NCBI GenBank assembly: GCA_002450035.1 | Contig: DJYF01000057.1 | Coordinates: 1-17,987, forward strand | Length of the DNA: 17,987 nucleotides | Source: Caryophanales bacterium UBA6985 | GTDB lineage: Bacteria; Bacillota_I; Bacilli_A; RF39; UBA660 | Reading direction: 5' to 3' | Shown: positions 6,304-14,721 of the stretch, piece after piece | Layout: each line of letters opens with the position of its first letter | How positions within the stretch are numbered: the first letter of the stretch is position 1 | The notes under the pieces: generated by a model | Database searches by the model: none | What the model was told of the DNA's origin: nothing | Seen by the model: the letters and a program-made list of their open reading frames with translations, nothing else | Position numbers and translations under genes: made by a program

Positions 6304-6600
6304 ATGAATATGCAAGCTATGATGATGCAAGCACAAAAAATGCAAAAAGACATAATGACTAAAAAGGAAGAAATTGAAAAATCAGAATTTACTGGTACTT
6401 CAGAATTAGTAGATATTACTATATATGGAAGCAAGAAAATTAAATCTGTTAAATTTAAAACTAAATCTTTAGATGAAGATGATATGGAAATCTTAGAAGA
6501 TATGATTAAAATTGCTATGAACGATGCTATTAGACAAGTTGAAGCTGAAACTGATAAGAAACTTGGAGCATACGGTAAACAATTAGGTGGATTAATTTAA
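6304..6600 (+). CDS. ebfC: YbaB/EbfC family nucleoid-associated protein
   Basis: This small dimeric DNA-binding protein of the YbaB/EbfC family is almost always found between dnaX and recR, as here. It has 98 residues: an N-terminal helix rich in Met, Gln and Lys (the MQAQKMQ segment is a family hallmark), a central beta region (VDITIYGSKKIKSVKF) and a C-terminal helix ending GKQLGGLI. I place the start at the ATG at 6304 because AAGGAG (6288-6293) is 10 nt upstream. An in-frame ATG at 6295 is only one base from that sequence and is unlikely to be used. Its role is thought to be chromosome organisation or support of recombination; the exact function is unsettled in the family. Confidence 0.93.
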   Translation: MNMQAMMMQAQKMQKDIMTKKEEIEKSEFTGTSELVDITIYGSKKIKSVKFKTKSLDEDDMEILEDMIKIAMNDAIRQVEAETDKKLGAYGKQLGGLI

Positions 6601-6602
6601 TC

Positions 6603-7202
6603 ATGATTTATCCAGAGGTATTAACAAACGTAATTGATTCTTTTAAGAAGATACCTGGTGTTGGAGAAAAAAGTGCAGAAAGATATGCATTTGCTTTATC
6701 TGAACTAAGTGAAGAAGATATTGATATCTTTGTTACTAGTGTTAAAGAAATGAAGAAGAACCTTAGAAGATGTTCAATATGTGGTCATATTACTGATCAT
6801 GAAGAATGTTCTATCTGTACTGATAAAACAAGAAATAATAATCTAATATGTGTTGTAGAAGATTATAAAAGTGTATTTATGTTTGAAAAGTCAGGATATT
6901 TTAAAGGTAAATATCACGTATTAAATGGTTTAATATCTCCAATAGATGGTATTTATCCAGACGATATAAATATTTCATCTTTAATATCTAGAATTGAAAA
7001 ACCAGAAGAAACAGAAGTAATTATTGCTTTAAAACCTTCAATTGAAGGAGAAGCAACTACTTTATATTTAAAAAAGATTTTAGAAGATAAGAAGGTTAAA
7101 GTATCAAGATTATCATATGGTATTCCAGTTGGTGTAGATCTTGATTACTTAGATTCTATGACTTTAGATAGAGCCTTATTAGATAGAAAGGAAATATCTT
7201 AA
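6603..7202 (+). CDS. recR: Recombination mediator protein RecR
   Basis: RecR acts with RecO (and RecF) to load RecA onto SSB-coated single-stranded DNA at gaps. The 199-residue protein shows the usual order: an N-terminal helix-hairpin-helix (IPGVGEKSAERYAF, 17-30), a C4 zinc finger (Cys57, Cys60, Cys69, Cys72), and a TOPRIM domain starting at CVVEDYKSVFMFE (83 onward) with HVLNGLISPIDGI. The length is normal for the family. The ATG is two bases after the ebfC stop. The nearest purine-rich element is AGGTGG (6585-6590) inside the ebfC end, 12 nt upstream, so translation is likely coupled to ebfC. Confidence 0.97.
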   Translation: MIYPEVLTNVIDSFKKIPGVGEKSAERYAFALSELSEEDIDIFVTSVKEMKKNLRRCSICGHITDHEECSICTDKTRNNNLICVVEDYKSVFMFEKSGYFKGKYHVLNGLISPIDGIYPDDINISSLISRIEKPEETEVIIALKPSIEGEATTLYLKKILEDKKVKVSRLSYGIPVGVDLDYLDSMTLDRALLDRKEIS

Positions 7203-7206
7203 AACA

Positions 7207-8070
7207 ATGAAAGCAGCTGAGGTTAAAAATAATATTATTGAATCATTCAATGAGAATAATAATCCTCATGCTTTTTTAGTGTCTACAAATAGTTTAGATA
7301 GATGTTTTGAAGATATTTATGAAATAGTAAAAGAAGTTAATTGTACAGGATCACATAACATTGAATGTTCTTGTCCTTCTTGTAAATTAATTAATATGAA
7401 AAGTAGTCCAGATGTAATAATAATTGAACCATCTGGTAAAGAAATAAAGGTAGTATCAATAGAAGATTTGATTAGAAACTTTGCTACTAAACCTTTAATT
7501 AATAAGTATCAAATATATATTATTAAAGAGGCAGATAAATTAAGTATTAGTTCTGCTAATAAATTACTTAAATTTTTAGAAGAACCTAATCCAGGAATAG
7601 TCGGATTCTTACTTACTAATAACACAGGTAAGATATTACCTACTATTAGAAGTAGATGTACTCTTTATAATTTTGATTATGATTTTACAAATTTATTATC
7701 GTTACTTGATATAACTGAATCAACTTTCGATAAATATTATAATGAAACACAACAATTAATATTTCATTTAGAAAATGAAAAGAAATATAAATTAATGTTA
7801 TATCTTAAAAATATAGCTAAGAAGGAGAGAAATGATATTTTAGAAATATTAAATCTAACCTTAAAGATATATTCTATAAAGTTTGAAAATGTATTGCATA
7901 GTTGTTATAATAAATTTGAATTTTTAGACCAAATAGTTGGATCTATAACAACTAAGGATGAACTTTTATTAACAAGTAAAATTGATAATATTAATAATAC
8001 AATTAAACTAATTGATAGAAATGGTAATAGAGATTTAACTCTTAGTAGATTAGCAGTAGTTTGGAAGTGA
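7207..8070 (+). CDS. holB: DNA polymerase III subunit delta' (clamp loader)
   Basis: HolB is the stator subunit of the clamp loader that assembles with DnaX and the delta subunit. In its 287 residues the AAA+ fold is visible but ATP binding is lost, as is usual for delta': HAFLVSTNSLDR (21-32) replaces Walker A and KEAD (107-110) stands where DnaX has DEVH. Four cysteines (46, 54, 56, 59) form a zinc site. SRC (149-151), the arginine finger acting in trans on DnaX, is retained. A collar domain completes the protein. The gene begins four bases after recR, with AAAGGAA (7187-7193) inside recR as a possible ribosome binding site. Bacillus usually has tmk upstream of holB; it is absent here. Confidence 0.93.
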   Translation: MKAAEVKNNIIESFNENNNPHAFLVSTNSLDRCFEDIYEIVKEVNCTGSHNIECSCPSCKLINMKSSPDVIIIEPSGKEIKVVSIEDLIRNFATKPLINKYQIYIIKEADKLSISSANKLLKFLEEPNPGIVGFLLTNNTGKILPTIRSRCTLYNFDYDFTNLLSLLDITESTFDKYYNETQQLIFHLENEKKYKLMLYLKNIAKKERNDILEILNLTLKIYSIKFENVLHSCYNKFEFLDQIVGSITTKDELLLTSKIDNINNTIKLIDRNGNRDLTLSRLAVVWK

Positions 8071-8074
8071 TAGT

Positions 8075-8896
8075 ATGAATATAGTTGGTATTAAATTTAA
8101 AGGAAATGGAAAAATATATTGTTTTAAAAACGAGAATTTAGAATTAAAGTCAGATATGCATGTAGTTGTTGATACTGAAAAAGGTGAACAATTAGGTAAA
8201 GTTATAAATGTTAATATGAAACCTGCAAACAATATAGATGTTGATACAATGAAAAATGTATTAAGAATTGCAACTTCTAAAGATGAAAAAGACTATGAAA
8301 AGAATTTAAAAGATGCAAAAGAAGCTTTAAATTATATTAAAGAAGCTGTAGAAAAAAGTAATATTGATATGCGTGTTTCTGATGCATCATATACTTTAGA
8401 TAAGAAACAATTAACATTTAATTTTATTGCAGATCAAAGAATTGATTTTAGAGATTTAGTTAAAGATTTAGCAGCTAAGTTTAAAACAAGAATTGAACTT
8501 CATCAAATGGGTGCAAGAGATAAAGCAAAAAATGTAGGTGGACTAGGTTTATGTGGTAGACCACTTTGTTGTAGTGAGTTCCTATCTTGCATGGAAACCA
8601 TTAGTATTAATATGGCTAAGAATCAAAACTTAGTTTTAAATCCAACTAAGATAAATGGTGCATGCGGAAGACTTCTTTGTTGTCTTGCATATGAAGATGA
8701 TGTTTATACTGATCATAGATGCCAACTTCCTAAAGTAGGAGAACTAGTTACTACTCCAGATGGAAAAGGTAAAGTAACATCTTTAGATATATTAAATCTA
8801 AAATATACTGTTGATTTAGATGGAGAATCAAAAGTATTTGATGTAAAAGATGTAGACAAGGATAAAAATGAAAAATCAAAAAGAAGTTCTAAATGA
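8075..8896 (+). CDS. ricT: PSP1-domain iron-sulfur regulatory protein RicT (YaaT)
   Basis: RicT, with RicA and RicF, forms the Y-complex that in Bacillus subtilis carries two [4Fe-4S] clusters, stimulates RNase Y-dependent mRNA processing and affects sporulation, competence and biofilm formation. The 273-residue protein is full length for the family. The PSP1 core includes the cysteine-rich segment GLCGRPLCCSEFLSCM and a second set in GACGRLLCC, giving Cys160, 165, 166, 172, 197, 202, 203 and 216, consistent with cluster ligands. A basic Lys/Ser tail ends the protein and overlaps the start of trmN6 by 29 bp. The start is 4 nt after the holB stop, with GGAAGTGA (8063-8070) as ribosome binding site. 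The replication regulator yabA, next to ricT in Bacillus, is missing. Confidence 0.93.
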   Translation: MNIVGIKFKGNGKIYCFKNENLELKSDMHVVVDTEKGEQLGKVINVNMKPANNIDVDTMKNVLRIATSKDEKDYEKNLKDAKEALNYIKEAVEKSNIDMRVSDASYTLDKKQLTFNFIADQRIDFRDLVKDLAAKFKTRIELHQMGARDKAKNVGGLGLCGRPLCCSEFLSCMETISINMAKNQNLVLNPTKINGACGRLLCCLAYEDDVYTDHRCQLPKVGELVTTPDGKGKVTSLDILNLKYTVDLDGESKVFDVKDVDKDKNEKSKRSSK

Positions 8897-9578
8897 TTTA
8901 TTTGATTATGATTATAAAATTTATCAAAATGAAGAATTCTTTAAGTTTTCGATAGATTCTATTCTATTAGCTGAAATTGTTAGAATCAAAAAAAATAAGA
9001 ATAAAGTATTAGATTTATGTTCAGGTAATTGTCCTGTTCCTTTAATACTTGATACTAAGTTTCCAAATTTAGATATTAAAGCAATAGAGTTACAAGAAGA
9101 AATATATGACTTAGGAAAAAAGAGCCTAGAAATTAACAATATTAATAATGTTCAATATATTAATGATGATATTAATAATATAGATAAGTATTTAAAAGGA
9201 TATAAGGCAGATGTTATCACATGTAATCCACCTTACTTTAAAACTAATCCTGATATTAATATCAATGATAATAAAGTAAAAGCTATAGCAAGACATGAAA
9301 TAACTTGTACTCTAGAAGATTGTATTAAAGTAGCAAGTTCTCATATAGAGTATAATGGTTTATTTTACATGGTACATAAAGATTTCAGACTTGCTGATAT
9401 TATAATTTTGATGAATAAATATAACTTTGGAATTAAAAGAATTATACCTATTTATAATGATGAATCATCAGAATGTACTTCAATTATTGTAGAAAGTGTT
9501 TACAAAGGCAAAGATTATGTTAAAATAGGTAAGCCAATTTATATTAATAAATATAAAAGTTATAAGAATATTTTTTAG
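8868..9578 (+). CDS. trmN6: tRNA1(Val) (adenine37-N6)-methyltransferase, TrmN6/YabB family
   Basis: This is a class I SAM-dependent methyltransferase of 236 residues. Motif I reads DLCSGNCPVPL (49-59), binding SAM. Motif IV is NPPY (120-123), the signature of methylation on a base amino group. The N-terminal FFKFSIDSILLAEIV and the position after ricT match Bacillus YabB and E. coli TrmN6, which methylates A37 of tRNA1(Val). The substrate here is assigned by homology and synteny only. The ATG lies inside the ricT 3' end (29-bp overlap) with AAGGAT (8858-8863) four bases upstream, so the two genes are probably translationally coupled. Confidence 0.85.
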   Translation: MKNQKEVLNDLFDYDYKIYQNEEFFKFSIDSILLAEIVRIKKNKNKVLDLCSGNCPVPLILDTKFPNLDIKAIELQEEIYDLGKKSLEINNINNVQYINDDINNIDKYLKGYKADVITCNPPYFKTNPDININDNKVKAIARHEITCTLEDCIKVASSHIEYNGLFYMVHKDFRLADIIILMNKYNFGIKRIIPIYNDESSECTSIIVESVYKGKDYVKIGKPIYINKYKSYKNIF

Positions 9579-9588
9579 GAGGGGTTCT

Positions 9589-10143
9589 ATGAAATTAATT
9601 GTAGGATTAGGTAATCCAGGAAAAGAATATGAAAATACTCGTCATAATATTGGATTTAGAGTACTAGATAAATATCTAGGAAATGTTAAATGGTCAAAAA
9701 AGTTAAATGGAGAGTATTATGAAACTAACATTAATGGAGAAAAGTATATTTTCTTAAAACCACTTAGTTTTATGAATTTATCTGGTGGCGTAGTTGGAGC
9801 ATATGTTAAGTTTTTTAAGTTAGATTATAAAGATGTTCTAGTTATTCAAGATGACTTAGATCAAGCTTTGGGTGCGGTTAAACTAAAGATTAACTCCAGT
9901 GCTGGTGGCCATAATGGTATTAAAGATATAATTAGAGCTTTACATACAGATGCATTTGCTCGTATTAAAATTGGTGTTGCACATGATAGATCAATTGATA
10001 CCAAAGATTATGTACTAGGTAAATTTGGTAAAAGTGAACTTGAAAAGATAGATACAAATTTAGATAAAATATTTTATGTTATTGAAAACTTTAAATATGA
10101 CAATATAGAAACATTAATGGTAGATTTCAATAGAAAAGGGTAA
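9589..10143 (+). CDS. pth: Peptidyl-tRNA hydrolase
   Basis: Pth cleaves peptidyl-tRNA released from stalled ribosomes so that the tRNA can be recharged. Its 184 residues are normal length. The N-terminal signature GLGNPGKEYENTRHNIGF contains Asn10 and the catalytic His19; FMNLSG supplies Asn63, QDDLD supplies Asp88 and GGHNGIKDI supplies Asn109. These correspond to E. coli Asn10, His20, Asn68, Asp93 and Asn114. AGGAGGGG (9577-9584) overlaps the trmN6 stop and is the strongest ribosome binding site in the operon. It is followed at two bases by mfd, the conserved Bacillus pair pth-mfd. Confidence 0.97.
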   Translation: MKLIVGLGNPGKEYENTRHNIGFRVLDKYLGNVKWSKKLNGEYYETNINGEKYIFLKPLSFMNLSGGVVGAYVKFFKLDYKDVLVIQDDLDQALGAVKLKINSSAGGHNGIKDIIRALHTDAFARIKIGVAHDRSIDTKDYVLGKFGKSELEKIDTNLDKIFYVIENFKYDNIETLMVDFNRKG

Positions 10144-10145
10144 TC

Positions 10146-13100
10146 ATGGATTTTTTTAGTGAATTATTTACTTATAAAAATAATGATTTAATATGTGGGT
10201 TAACTGATGAGTTAGCCGTTTTGTATTGCTATAATTATTATAAAAAATATAATAGGAATACATTAATAGTTACTAATTCATTATTTGATGCGAATAGAAT
10301 TTTTCAAAAACTAAAGACATATACAAATGATGTATGTCTTTTTCCCATGGATGATTTTTTATCATCAGTTGCTATAGCCTTATCTCCAGATTTAAAAGTT
10401 AAAAGACTAGAAACTCTAGAAGAAGTAAAGAAGGATAAACCTAAAATAGTTGTTACTAACCTAACAGGTTACCTACATTTTCTTCCATCAATTAATTCTA
10501 GAGATGAACTTCAATTAACTCTTAAAAAAGGAGAATCAATTAATAGAGAAGTCTTACTTGAAAAAATTGATAGTTTCGGATATAAAAGAGACTCTTTAAC
10601 CACGGCAACAGGAGAGTTTTCTCTTCGTGGTTATATTGTAGATGTATTTCCAATAGAAATGGATCATCCAGTTCGTATTGAGTTCTTTGGAGATGAAATA
10701 GATTCTATTAGATTTTTTAATGAAAATACTCAATTATCTATAAATGAAGTAGAAAGTATTAATATTCTTCCTGTTGAAGAAGTAAATACTAATGAAAAGT
10801 CTTCTTTATATGAGTATATGAAAGAACCTCAAGTGTTTAATGTTAATCCAAATCAAATATCTCTTGGTTATAATAAACTATTATCTGATATAGAAGAATA
10901 TAAAGAATCTAAAGATATTGATAAGAGTTATAAATATATGTTTAGTTTTGATGATATTAAAGTAGTAAATCGTATAGATATAGATACAATTAATAACTTA
11001 AAGGGATCAAAAGACTATAAATCTAGACCAGTATTAAAATACAAAGGAAATTTTGATGCATTTATCGACTTTGTTAATAAAGAAGTCGTTAATAAAACTG
11101 TAATTATTTGTCTTTCAAAAGAAAAACAAATAGAAAAAATAGCTTCATTATTTAATAAAGTTAATATTGGTTCTATCAAGGATCAAGAAATAAACATTAT
11201 TAATAAAGAAATAAATGAAGGCTTTATTATAGAAGATAGATGTTATATTTCAGAATATGATATAGATGATGAAAAAATAACAGCTGTATATAAAAACAAT
11301 TATAAAATTGGAACAAAGATAAGAGATTTCAATGATATTAAAATTGGAGATTATGTAGTTCATAGTCAACATGGAATAGGTATATATGGAGGTATAGTTC
11401 CTATTGATAAACAAGGACTTTTAAGGGACTACATAAAGATAAACTATGCTGGTAATGATAAAGTATATATTCCAGTTGAAAAGATAAATACTATTTATAA
11501 ATATTCAGATTCTGATGGTGCAAAACCAATTATTAATAAACTAAATTCAGCTCAATGGGCTAAAACTAAGATGAAAGCACGTAATAGAATTCATGATATT
11601 TCTCAAGAACTAATTGAATTATATGCTGCCCGTGCTAAGGTAGAAGGACCAGTTTTTAAAGACTTTCCTGAAGAACTTATATTTGAAAATCAATTTTCTT
11701 ATACTGAAACTCTTGATCAAATTAAATGTATTAAAGAAATAGATAAAGATTTAGTTAAAAAAGTACCAATGGATAGACTTCTATGCGGTGACGTAGGATT
11801 TGGTAAAACAGAAGTTGCTTTCCGTGGAATGTTTAAAACTGTACTAAATGGATATCAAGTTGCATATCTATGCCCAACAACACTTTTATCAAGACAACAA
11901 TATAAAAGTGCACTTGAAAGATTTAAAGAGTTCCCAGTTAATATTGCTCTTTTAAATAGATTTACTACCATTAAAGAACAAAAACGTATATATGAAGGAC
12001 TAGAAAAAGGAACTATTGATATTGTATTTGGTACTCATAAACTTCTAAACAAGAATATTAAATATAAAAACTTAGGTTTACTTGTAATAGACGAGGAACA
12101 AAGATTTGGTGTATCTCAAAAAGAAAAGATAAAAGAACTTAAAAATGAGGTAAATGTTCTAACTCTTTCTGCAACACCAATTCCTAGAACTTTAAAGATG
12201 GCTATGTCAGGTTTAAGAGATCTTTCTATTATAGATACTCCTCCAGTTAATAGATATCCTGTTCAAACATATGTAGTTGAACAAAATGACTTTTTAATAA
12301 AGGATGCTATTTATAAGGAACTTACAAGAGGTGGTCAAGTATTCTTACTATATAATAAAGTACAAGATATTATAGATGTCCATACTAAAATTAAAACACT
12401 TGTACCTGAAGCAAGAGTGGTTGTTGCTCATGGTCAAATGAATAAAGAAGAACTAGAAGATGTTGTAAGAGACTTTATAGATGGTAAATACGATATTTTA
12501 ATTTGTACTACTATTATAGAAACAGGTATAGATATACCTAATGTTAATACTTTAATAGTAATAGATGCAGATAACTTTGGATTATCTCAGCTTTACCAAC
12601 TACGTGGACGAGTAGGAAGATCTAATAAGATTGCTTATGCATATCTTATGTATAAACCTGCAAAATTATTAACGGAAACAGCTAAGAAGAGGTTAGAATC
12701 TATTAAAGACTTCACTGAACTTGGAAGTGGATATAAGATTGCAATGCGTGACTTATCTATACGTGGTGCAGGTGATTTACTAGGTTCTGAACAGGCAGGA
12801 TTTGTAGATGCTATAGGTCTTGAGTTATATACTCAGATGGTTAATGACGAGATAAAGAGACTAAATGGTGAAGAAGTCGAGGAAGATGAAGAAAATCAAA
12901 ATCCTCTTATTGAAGTATCTAACCATATTAAAGATGAATATGTATCAGATGAAAATGTTAAGATTGAAATTCATAGACTTATTAATGAAATTAAAGATGA
13001 AGAATCTCTTGAAATGATCAAATCTCAAATTGAAGATAGATTTGGTAGAGTAGATGACGACATGGAAGTATACATGTATGAAGAATGGTTTGAAAAGCTT

Positions 13101-13349
13101 GCTGAAAAACTACATATTACTAAGACTTCTAAGTTTAATGAAACATTCTCTTTAGAATTACCTGAAGATGTATCTAACAAGATAGATGGAGAAAAGTTAT
13201 TCTTAATTACATATAATATTTATCCTAAATTTAGATTATCTTATGCAAATAAGAAAATAACTATTCATTTACCACTTGTAGGTATACCTAAACATTTCAT
13301 TTATTATATAGTTGATTTATTAACTAAAATAATAGATATGATTAAATAA
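10146..13349 (+). CDS. mfd: Transcription-repair coupling factor Mfd
   Basis: Mfd removes RNA polymerase stalled at DNA lesions and recruits UvrA/B. It has 1067 residues, shorter than Bacillus Mfd (about 1180). The N-terminal UvrB-homology region lacks a Walker A and contains TGEFSLRGYIVDVFP (about 154-168). The RNA polymerase interaction (CarD-like) domain begins near residue 395 with IKIGDYVVHSQHGIGIYGG. The RecG-like motor has Walker A GDVGFGKT (548-555), DEEQ (649-652), SATPIPRT and QLRGRVGRS (about 815-823). The regulatory D7 domain occupies about 950-1060. AAGGG (10136-10140) precedes the ATG. It is the last gene of the dnaX operon, with an intrinsic terminator at its stop codon. Confidence 0.97.
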   Translation: MDFFSELFTYKNNDLICGLTDELAVLYCYNYYKKYNRNTLIVTNSLFDANRIFQKLKTYTNDVCLFPMDDFLSSVAIALSPDLKVKRLETLEEVKKDKPKIVVTNLTGYLHFLPSINSRDELQLTLKKGESINREVLLEKIDSFGYKRDSLTTATGEFSLRGYIVDVFPIEMDHPVRIEFFGDEIDSIRFFNENTQLSINEVESINILPVEEVNTNEKSSLYEYMKEPQVFNVNPNQISLGYNKLLSDIEEYKESKDIDKSYKYMFSFDDIKVVNRIDIDTINNLKGSKDYKSRPVLKYKGNFDAFIDFVNKEVVNKTVIICLSKEKQIEKIASLFNKVNIGSIKDQEINIINKEINEGFIIEDRCYISEYDIDDEKITAVYKNNYKIGTKIRDFNDIKIGDYVVHSQHGIGIYGGIVPIDKQGLLRDYIKINYAGNDKVYIPVEKINTIYKYSDSDGAKPIINKLNSAQWAKTKMKARNRIHDISQELIELYAARAKVEGPVFKDFPEELIFENQFSYTETLDQIKCIKEIDKDLVKKVPMDRLLCGDVGFGKTEVAFRGMFKTVLNGYQVAYLCPTTLLSRQQYKSALERFKEFPVNIALLNRFTTIKEQKRIYEGLEKGTIDIVFGTHKLLNKNIKYKNLGLLVIDEEQRFGVSQKEKIKELKNEVNVLTLSATPIPRTLKMAMSGLRDLSIIDTPPVNRYPVQTYVVEQNDFLIKDAIYKELTRGGQVFLLYNKVQDIIDVHTKIKTLVPEARVVVAHGQMNKEELEDVVRDFIDGKYDILICTTIIETGIDIPNVNTLIVIDADNFGLSQLYQLRGRVGRSNKIAYAYLMYKPAKLLTETAKKRLESIKDFTELGSGYKIAMRDLSIRGAGDLLGSEQAGFVDAIGLELYTQMVNDEIKRLNGEEVEEDEENQNPLIEVSNHIKDEYVSDENVKIEIHRLINEIKDEESLEMIKSQIEDRFGRVDDDMEVYMYEEWFEKLAEKLHITKTSKFNETFSLELPEDVSNKIDGEKLFLITYNIYPKFRLSYANKKITIHLPLVGIPKHFIYYIVDLLTKIIDMIK

Positions 13350-13376
13350 AAATTGGATTATTCCAATTTTTATTTT
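13348..13376 (+). terminator. Intrinsic terminator after mfd
   Basis: AAAATTGGA (13349-13357) pairs perfectly with TCCAATTTT (13362-13370) around a TTAT loop, followed by a T-rich tail. It ends the dnaX-mfd operon and overlaps the mfd TAA. Confidence 0.85.
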
Positions 13377-13406
13377 GTTCATTTATAATTAATTTAGGTG
13401 AGTAGT

Positions 13407-14051
13407 ATGAAGTTGAAACTTAAAAAAGGTGCTAAAGTATCTTTTGTAATTATTATATTAATAATACTTTTAGTAATATATTTAATAGTTAAGTTTGTTA
13501 TATATAATAGTTATAATAAGAATTTCAAATACATAACAGACCTTTATAAAGACTCAAAAATACTTGAAAAACTTGATTTAGACTCTGTTTTTGTATCACA
13601 GTTTATATTCTTAAATGATACATATAGAATAGGAATTGAATACAATAGTATCACTAAATTAGATAATAATACTTATGAAGTAACTGATTTAAATAATGAT
13701 ATATTTAGTTTTAATTATTCTATTAGTGATTCTAAAGAGGATTATAAAAAATATTTCCAAGCAGTTAATACTGTAAAAAATCTAAAAGATGATAAATTAA
13801 AGATATATTCATCTATATTTAAACTAAGTCGAGATAATAAGACTCTTAAAATTTTTAAAAATAATATACCAGTTTCTGGTGAAATAGCTTTAATTGATGG
13901 AGATGCTTTTAATGGTTATTTATATAAAACGAATGATACATACTTTGTAAAACTACTAGGTATGAATAAAGAGTTCTCCTTTAAATTCACAGGAAGTGCT
14001 GTAAATACTGAAGATATAAGAGTTATGCTTTCTACTTTAAAAAAAGAATAA
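13407..14051 (+). CDS. Hypothetical membrane-anchored protein
   Basis: I do not recognise this 214-residue protein. It begins with a basic stretch (KLKLKKGAK) and one hydrophobic helix (about 11-33), then a hydrophilic, mostly beta-prone domain rich in Asp, Asn, Lys and Tyr. This is consistent with an N-in membrane anchor and an extracytoplasmic domain. No signal peptidase or lipobox motif is evident. I chose ATG 13407 over an in-frame GTG at 13398 because AGGTGAG (13396-13402) lies four bases upstream and contains that GTG. A TATAAT at 13384-13389 could be its promoter, with no clear -35. It sits alone between the mfd terminator and a hairpin, in the interval between mfd and metG. Confidence 0.75.
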   Translation: MKLKLKKGAKVSFVIIILIILLVIYLIVKFVIYNSYNKNFKYITDLYKDSKILEKLDLDSVFVSQFIFLNDTYRIGIEYNSITKLDNNTYEVTDLNNDIFSFNYSISDSKEDYKKYFQAVNTVKNLKDDKLKIYSSIFKLSRDNKTLKIFKNNIPVSGEIALIDGDAFNGYLYKTNDTYFVKLLGMNKEFSFKFTGSAVNTEDIRVMLSTLKKE

Positions 14052-14076
14052 TTTGCAATTCTTAATAATAATTGCT

Positions 14077-14106
14077 AAAATATCCTCCAAGTAAGGGGGA
14101 TTTTTT
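14077..14106 (+). promoter_or_regulatory. Terminator-like hairpin that contains the next gene's ribosome binding site
   Basis: ATCCTCC (14082-14088) pairs with GGGGGAT (14095-14101, one G-U pair) around AAGTAA. An A-rich 5' flank and six T follow the intrinsic-terminator layout. The 3' arm is also most of the Shine-Dalgarno AAGGGGGA (14093-14100) of the gene starting at 14108. It could therefore end the upstream transcript, repress translation of the downstream gene, or both. Confidence 0.6.
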
Positions 14107-14107
14107 G

Positions 14108-14455
14108 ATGATGGAGTTTAAGCATACAATTATACATATTAGAAAAAGAGAGAATAATAAGTGTTATTCTGTTAGATTTTCTTATGATGCAGATGCCGAT
14201 GTAGTGTCAATTGAAAAACAAGCATATGGTATTGATCAAGATGTTCTAGGAAGTGTACCTATTACTAAAGTAATTAAATATGCTATGTTAGAACAAAGAT
14301 TTAATGATGCTGTATATGGAACAGGAAATAATATAGAGATAGACTTATATATGGAAGACTATTATGATATGACTAATGAAAAGGAAGTTATTTCTACTCC
14401 TAGTACAACAAGAAGCATTAAAGAAAGATTATTAAAACACGCTAATAAAAGATAA
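14108..14455 (+). CDS. Hypothetical protein
   Basis: I do not recognise this 115-residue protein. It is soluble and acidic in the middle (GNNIEIDLYMEDYYDM), with a mixed alpha/beta pattern: an N-terminal strand EFKHTIIHIRKR, then CYSVRFSYDADADVVSIEKQ, a helix KVIKYAMLEQRFNDAVY and a basic C-terminal tail (RSIKERLLKHANKR). No signal peptide or membrane segment is seen. The start is ATG 14108, seven bases after AAGGGGGA (14093-14100); an adjacent ATG at 14111 is also possible. Longer in-frame extensions from TTG codons lack a ribosome binding site. The binding site is buried in a terminator-like hairpin, so expression may be conditional. Confidence 0.7.
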   Translation: MMEFKHTIIHIRKRENNKCYSVRFSYDADADVVSIEKQAYGIDQDVLGSVPITKVIKYAMLEQRFNDAVYGTGNNIEIDLYMEDYYDMTNEKEVISTPSTTRSIKERLLKHANKR

Positions 14456-14458
14456 TTA

Positions 14459-14487
14459 TTGCTAAAAAAATAATGTTATGATATATT
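14459..14487 (+). promoter_or_regulatory. Promoter of the metG T-box transcript
   Basis: -35 TTGCTA (14459-14464), a 17-bp spacer and -10 TATATT (14482-14487) preceded by TGA (extended -10). The predicted start, near 14494, is just upstream of T-box stem I. The -35 begins four bases after the preceding gene's stop. Confidence 0.75.
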
Positions 14488-14493
14488 AGTTTC

Positions 14494-14703
14494 GTTAAGC
14501 AATGAAGGAAAGAGTAGTAAATACAAGACGCGTAGAGAGTTCCTGGATGGTGAAAAGGAATAGGGAGTGTTTATGAACATGGTTCTGGAGTTTAAATCGG
14601 GTAATTTACGATATAAATTTTAAGTTGCATGATAAGTCATGAATTAAGGTGGTACCGCGGGTTATACTCGTCCTTATGCTTTAATTCATGGCTTTTTATT
14701 TTT
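14494..14703 (+). ncRNA. T-box leader (tRNA-Met sensing) upstream of metG
   Basis: T-box riboswitches bind uncharged tRNA and switch from terminator to antiterminator. Seen here: the stem I AGTA motif (in GAGTAGTAA), GAGAG and the distal-loop GGATGGTGAAAAGG, candidate specifier ATG codons at 14579-14581 (in GAACATGG, preferred) or 14573-14575, and the T-box AAGGTGGTACCGCGGG (14646-14661). The bulge TGGT (14650-14653) would pair with an ACCA tRNA end, as for the A73 discriminator of tRNA-Met. A competing terminator is formed by CATGAATTAA (14638-14647) and TTAATTCATG (14681-14690) followed by T5. Both specifier candidates agree with the downstream gene. Confidence 0.95.
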
Positions 14704-14721
14704 AAAGAAAGAGGGATTTAT

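Noticed and set aside
14072..14107. N-terminal extension of the 115-residue protein from TTG codons
   Set aside because: It would run through the hairpin and has no ribosome binding site; AAGGGGGA fits ATG 14108.
14629..14721. N-terminal extension of metG from an upstream TTG
   Set aside because: It lies inside the T-box antiterminator and terminator. ATG 14722 has a proper ribosome binding site and the normal MetRS N terminus.
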